A stretch of 64,000 bases of DNA from Paludibaculum fermentans (GTDB taxonomy: Bacteria; Acidobacteriota; Terriglobia; Bryobacterales; Bryobacteraceae), in NCBI RefSeq assembly GCF_015277775.1, contig NZ_CP063849.1, positions 1,860,001-1,924,000 on the forward strand, written 5' to 3'. How positions within the stretch are numbered: the stretch's first letter is position 1; each line of letters begins with the position of its first letter. Under the pieces are notes generated by a model. It searched no databases. It had not been told where the DNA came from and worked only from the letters and a program-made list of their open reading frames with translations. Position numbers and translations under genes: made by a program. Shown piece by piece: positions 62,598 to 64,000 of this stretch.

Positions 62598-64000
62598 TCA
62601 GGGGACCTGGTAGGTCCCTACCTGCTGCCATCCCGAATCCCGCAGGAGGGGATCCATGGTGCGCATGTACAGCTTCTTGGCACCGGACATGGGCGCCTTG
62701 AGTGTCAGCGGCAGAGTGAGGCTGGAGCTGAAGTCTCCGGCGATGCCTGCCGCGGCAGCGGCGGTGTTTACCGTGCACGCGCTGCTGTCTAGAGCGTTGG
62801 AGGCCGCGCCGGGCGCGACCGGCCCCAGGAAGAACCCGACGTCTGATGAGAACATCCAGAAGGCGCCGCCCGCGCGGTCGTAGTGTACGAAGCAGAACGG
62901 CTGCCCGCCTCCGGTGGAGTCCGCCGCCACCAGGAACTGCTGCCACCCGAGCGGCAGGGAGCCCTGATTGCCGTAGGCGTCGGAAGCGAACCTCGCCTGG
63001 AACAGCGGCGTGGACGAATTGCCGGATGCCGGCGTCATGGTCATCGCGGGTGTGGCTAAAGGCACCTGAGTCCAGACTCCGCGTTGGACCATTCCAGTGT
63101 CCGTACCGTTGTCATCGTAGGTGCGCAAGTAGACCTTCCTTTCGGCCGACGACTTGAAGACAAGCGGAAAATTGACAGTCAACTGAGTGCCCAATCGAGT
63201 AGCAGAGGAGTTGAACGTATCCAGGGCACAGGTTGAAGCCTGGAGGGTGCCCGAGGGAGCGTGGGGCGCGACGGGTCCTTGGAAGAAGCCGTCCAAATCC
63301 GAGTAAACCCAGAAGGCATTCCCGTGGACATCGTAGTGGACCAGGCAGAAGGGCTGGCCGCCGCCATTCTCCGCTGCAGCGATGAGCAACTGCACCCAGG
63401 AGAGAGCTCCGGATCCCTGTGCCTCGTTGAAAACCGCGCTGAAAGTCCGCTTGCTCCCCGCACCGGACTCTGGGGTCAGCGTGCCAGCGCCAAGGCCAGT
63501 ACTTGCGGGAACGAAACTGGCCTGCATGCTCTGCGGTCCCGTCATAATTAAGCCGGCTAAACTGGAGAGCGTCGCGATGCTCCCTGTGAAGCCGGCAAAA
63601 GTGTACCCCGGGGACGGTATTGCTGAGAGCGTGACCGCCGTGTCCGGAGCGTAGAAACCGTCCGCCGAAGCCGGCGAGGCCGCGATGGTACCGCCTCCCT
63701 GCGGGGAGACGCTCAATGTGAGCTGGTATTGGGTATTGAATCCCGCAGTGTAAACCGTGGGGAAATCGGGCGCGGTGATGGTGTGTGTAGCAGTGCCGGA
63801 ATCGCTCCACCAGAGGAAGTTGTGGCGGACCGTGGAGCTGGAGAATTGCGGCGTCGTCACGCTGAGGGTGTGAGTAGACTTGGGCTGCCAGTTGAACGAA
63901 TGTGGCGCGGTGTAGGCCTGTCCGTCGACGGTTACTGTCAGTCCGGCAGGATTGCTGGTCACGACATAGCTGTCTCCGGGGCACATGTTGCGGATTGTGA
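62598..64000 (-). CDS. Paralogue of the preceding secreted protein, N-terminus outside window
   Basis: The frame is open to the right window edge (reading TIRN before an internal Met), so this is a partial gene. The visible 467 residues cover the same order as the C-terminal half of the neighbour: a DGQAYTAPHSFNWQP repeat, an InlB-like FTGSI repeat, then two GGGQPFC modules ending in a PMSGAKKLYMRTMDPLLRDS segment and GTYQVP. The last 45 residues match the neighbour closely, while the middle has diverged, so it arose by tandem duplication. A 90-base gap holds only the neighbour's upstream region. Confidence 0.8.
   Translation of the reverse strand, partial: TIRNMCPGDSYVVTSNPAGLTVTVDGQAYTAPHSFNWQPKSTHTLSVTTPQFSSSTVRHNFLWWSDSGTATHTITAPDFPTVYTAGFNTQYQLTLSVSPQGGGTIAASPASADGFYAPDTAVTLSAIPSPGYTFAGFTGSIATLSSLAGLIMTGPQSMQASFVPASTGLGAGTLTPESGAGSKRTFSAVFNEAQGSGALSWVQLLIAAAENGGGQPFCLVHYDVHGNAFWVYSDLDGFFQGPVAPHAPSGTLQASTCALDTFNSSATRLGTQLTVNFPLVFKSSAERKVYLRTYDDNGTDTGMVQRGVWTQVPLATPAMTMTPASGNSSTPLFQARFASDAYGNQGSLPLGWQQFLVAADSTGGGQPFCFVHYDRAGGAFWMFSSDVGFFLGPVAPGAASNALDSSACTVNTAAAAAGIAGDFSSSLTLPLTLKAPMSGAKKLYMRTMDPLLRDSGWQQVGTYQVP

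Overview
High-GC chromosomal DNA from a soil-type bacterium, most likely an Acidobacteriota of the Bryobacterales/Solibacter/Paludibaculum type. This placement is inferred from content: PEP-CTERM surface proteins, a TonB-dependent receptor with an N-terminal carboxypeptidase-like regulatory domain ending in an aromatic residue, secreted DUF1080 and VWFA-type proteins, a DUF3592 protein, and very large secreted proteins with a repeated GGGQPFC-type C-terminal module. There is no phage, integrase, insertion sequence, CRISPR array or rRNA operon. One tRNA (Leu, anticodon TAG) is present.

Layout. 0-2.5 kb: the 3' end of hemB, then two PEP-CTERM genes pointing away from each other across a 0.93-kb non-coding region with several inverted repeats. 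2.5-7.5 kb: split transketolase (two subunits), a small histidine-kinase-like protein with a degraded ATPase region, its NarL-type response regulator, an amidohydrolase, a small protein of uncertain function and tRNA-Leu. 7.6-10 kb: a sulfatase and an unrecognised protein. 10-15.7 kb: a leftward efflux operon in which the RND permease is fused in frame to a TolC-like outer-membrane factor. 15.7-19.2 kb: queF, a TIGR00300/LOR-SDH protein and a CPA2 antiporter that appears to start at ATT. 19.4-22.3 kb: a chemoreceptor and an unrecognised Ser/Cys-rich protein. 22.3-25.2 kb: TldE and a Tat-signal TldD. 25.6-39.5 kb: a mostly leftward run (DUF1080, DUF3592, VWFA, membrane MutS-like ATPase, methyltransferase, PPi-type phosphofructokinase, ceramidase-like protein, TPR protein, ClC channel, EF-G-like GTPase). 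39.6-44.3 kb: DinB, then a tightly overlapping leftward operon modB-modC-fmdE-thiE-methyltransferase, and a hypothetical. 44.4-51.9 kb: a second RND/MFP efflux operon diverging from a TonB-dependent receptor. 51.9-54.9 kb: thiolase, alpha/beta hydrolase and short-chain dehydrogenase, all leftward. 55-58.7 kb: an NtrC-family regulator, its membrane histidine kinase and a proline-rich lipoprotein. 58.7-59.76 kb: non-coding DNA with a 97-bp tandem repeat and a second repeat family. 59.76-64 kb: two paralogous large secreted proteins, the second cut by the window edge.

Functional themes: two tripartite-type efflux systems; two two-component pairs (one with an apparent pseudokinase); a molybdate importer lacking its binding protein but overlapping an FmdE-type protein; secreted or surface proteins of unknown role. 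The least explained items are the two GGGQPFC proteins with the adjoining repeats, the RND-outer-membrane-factor fusion, the pseudokinase, the ATT start, and leader hairpins that would hide ribosome binding sites.
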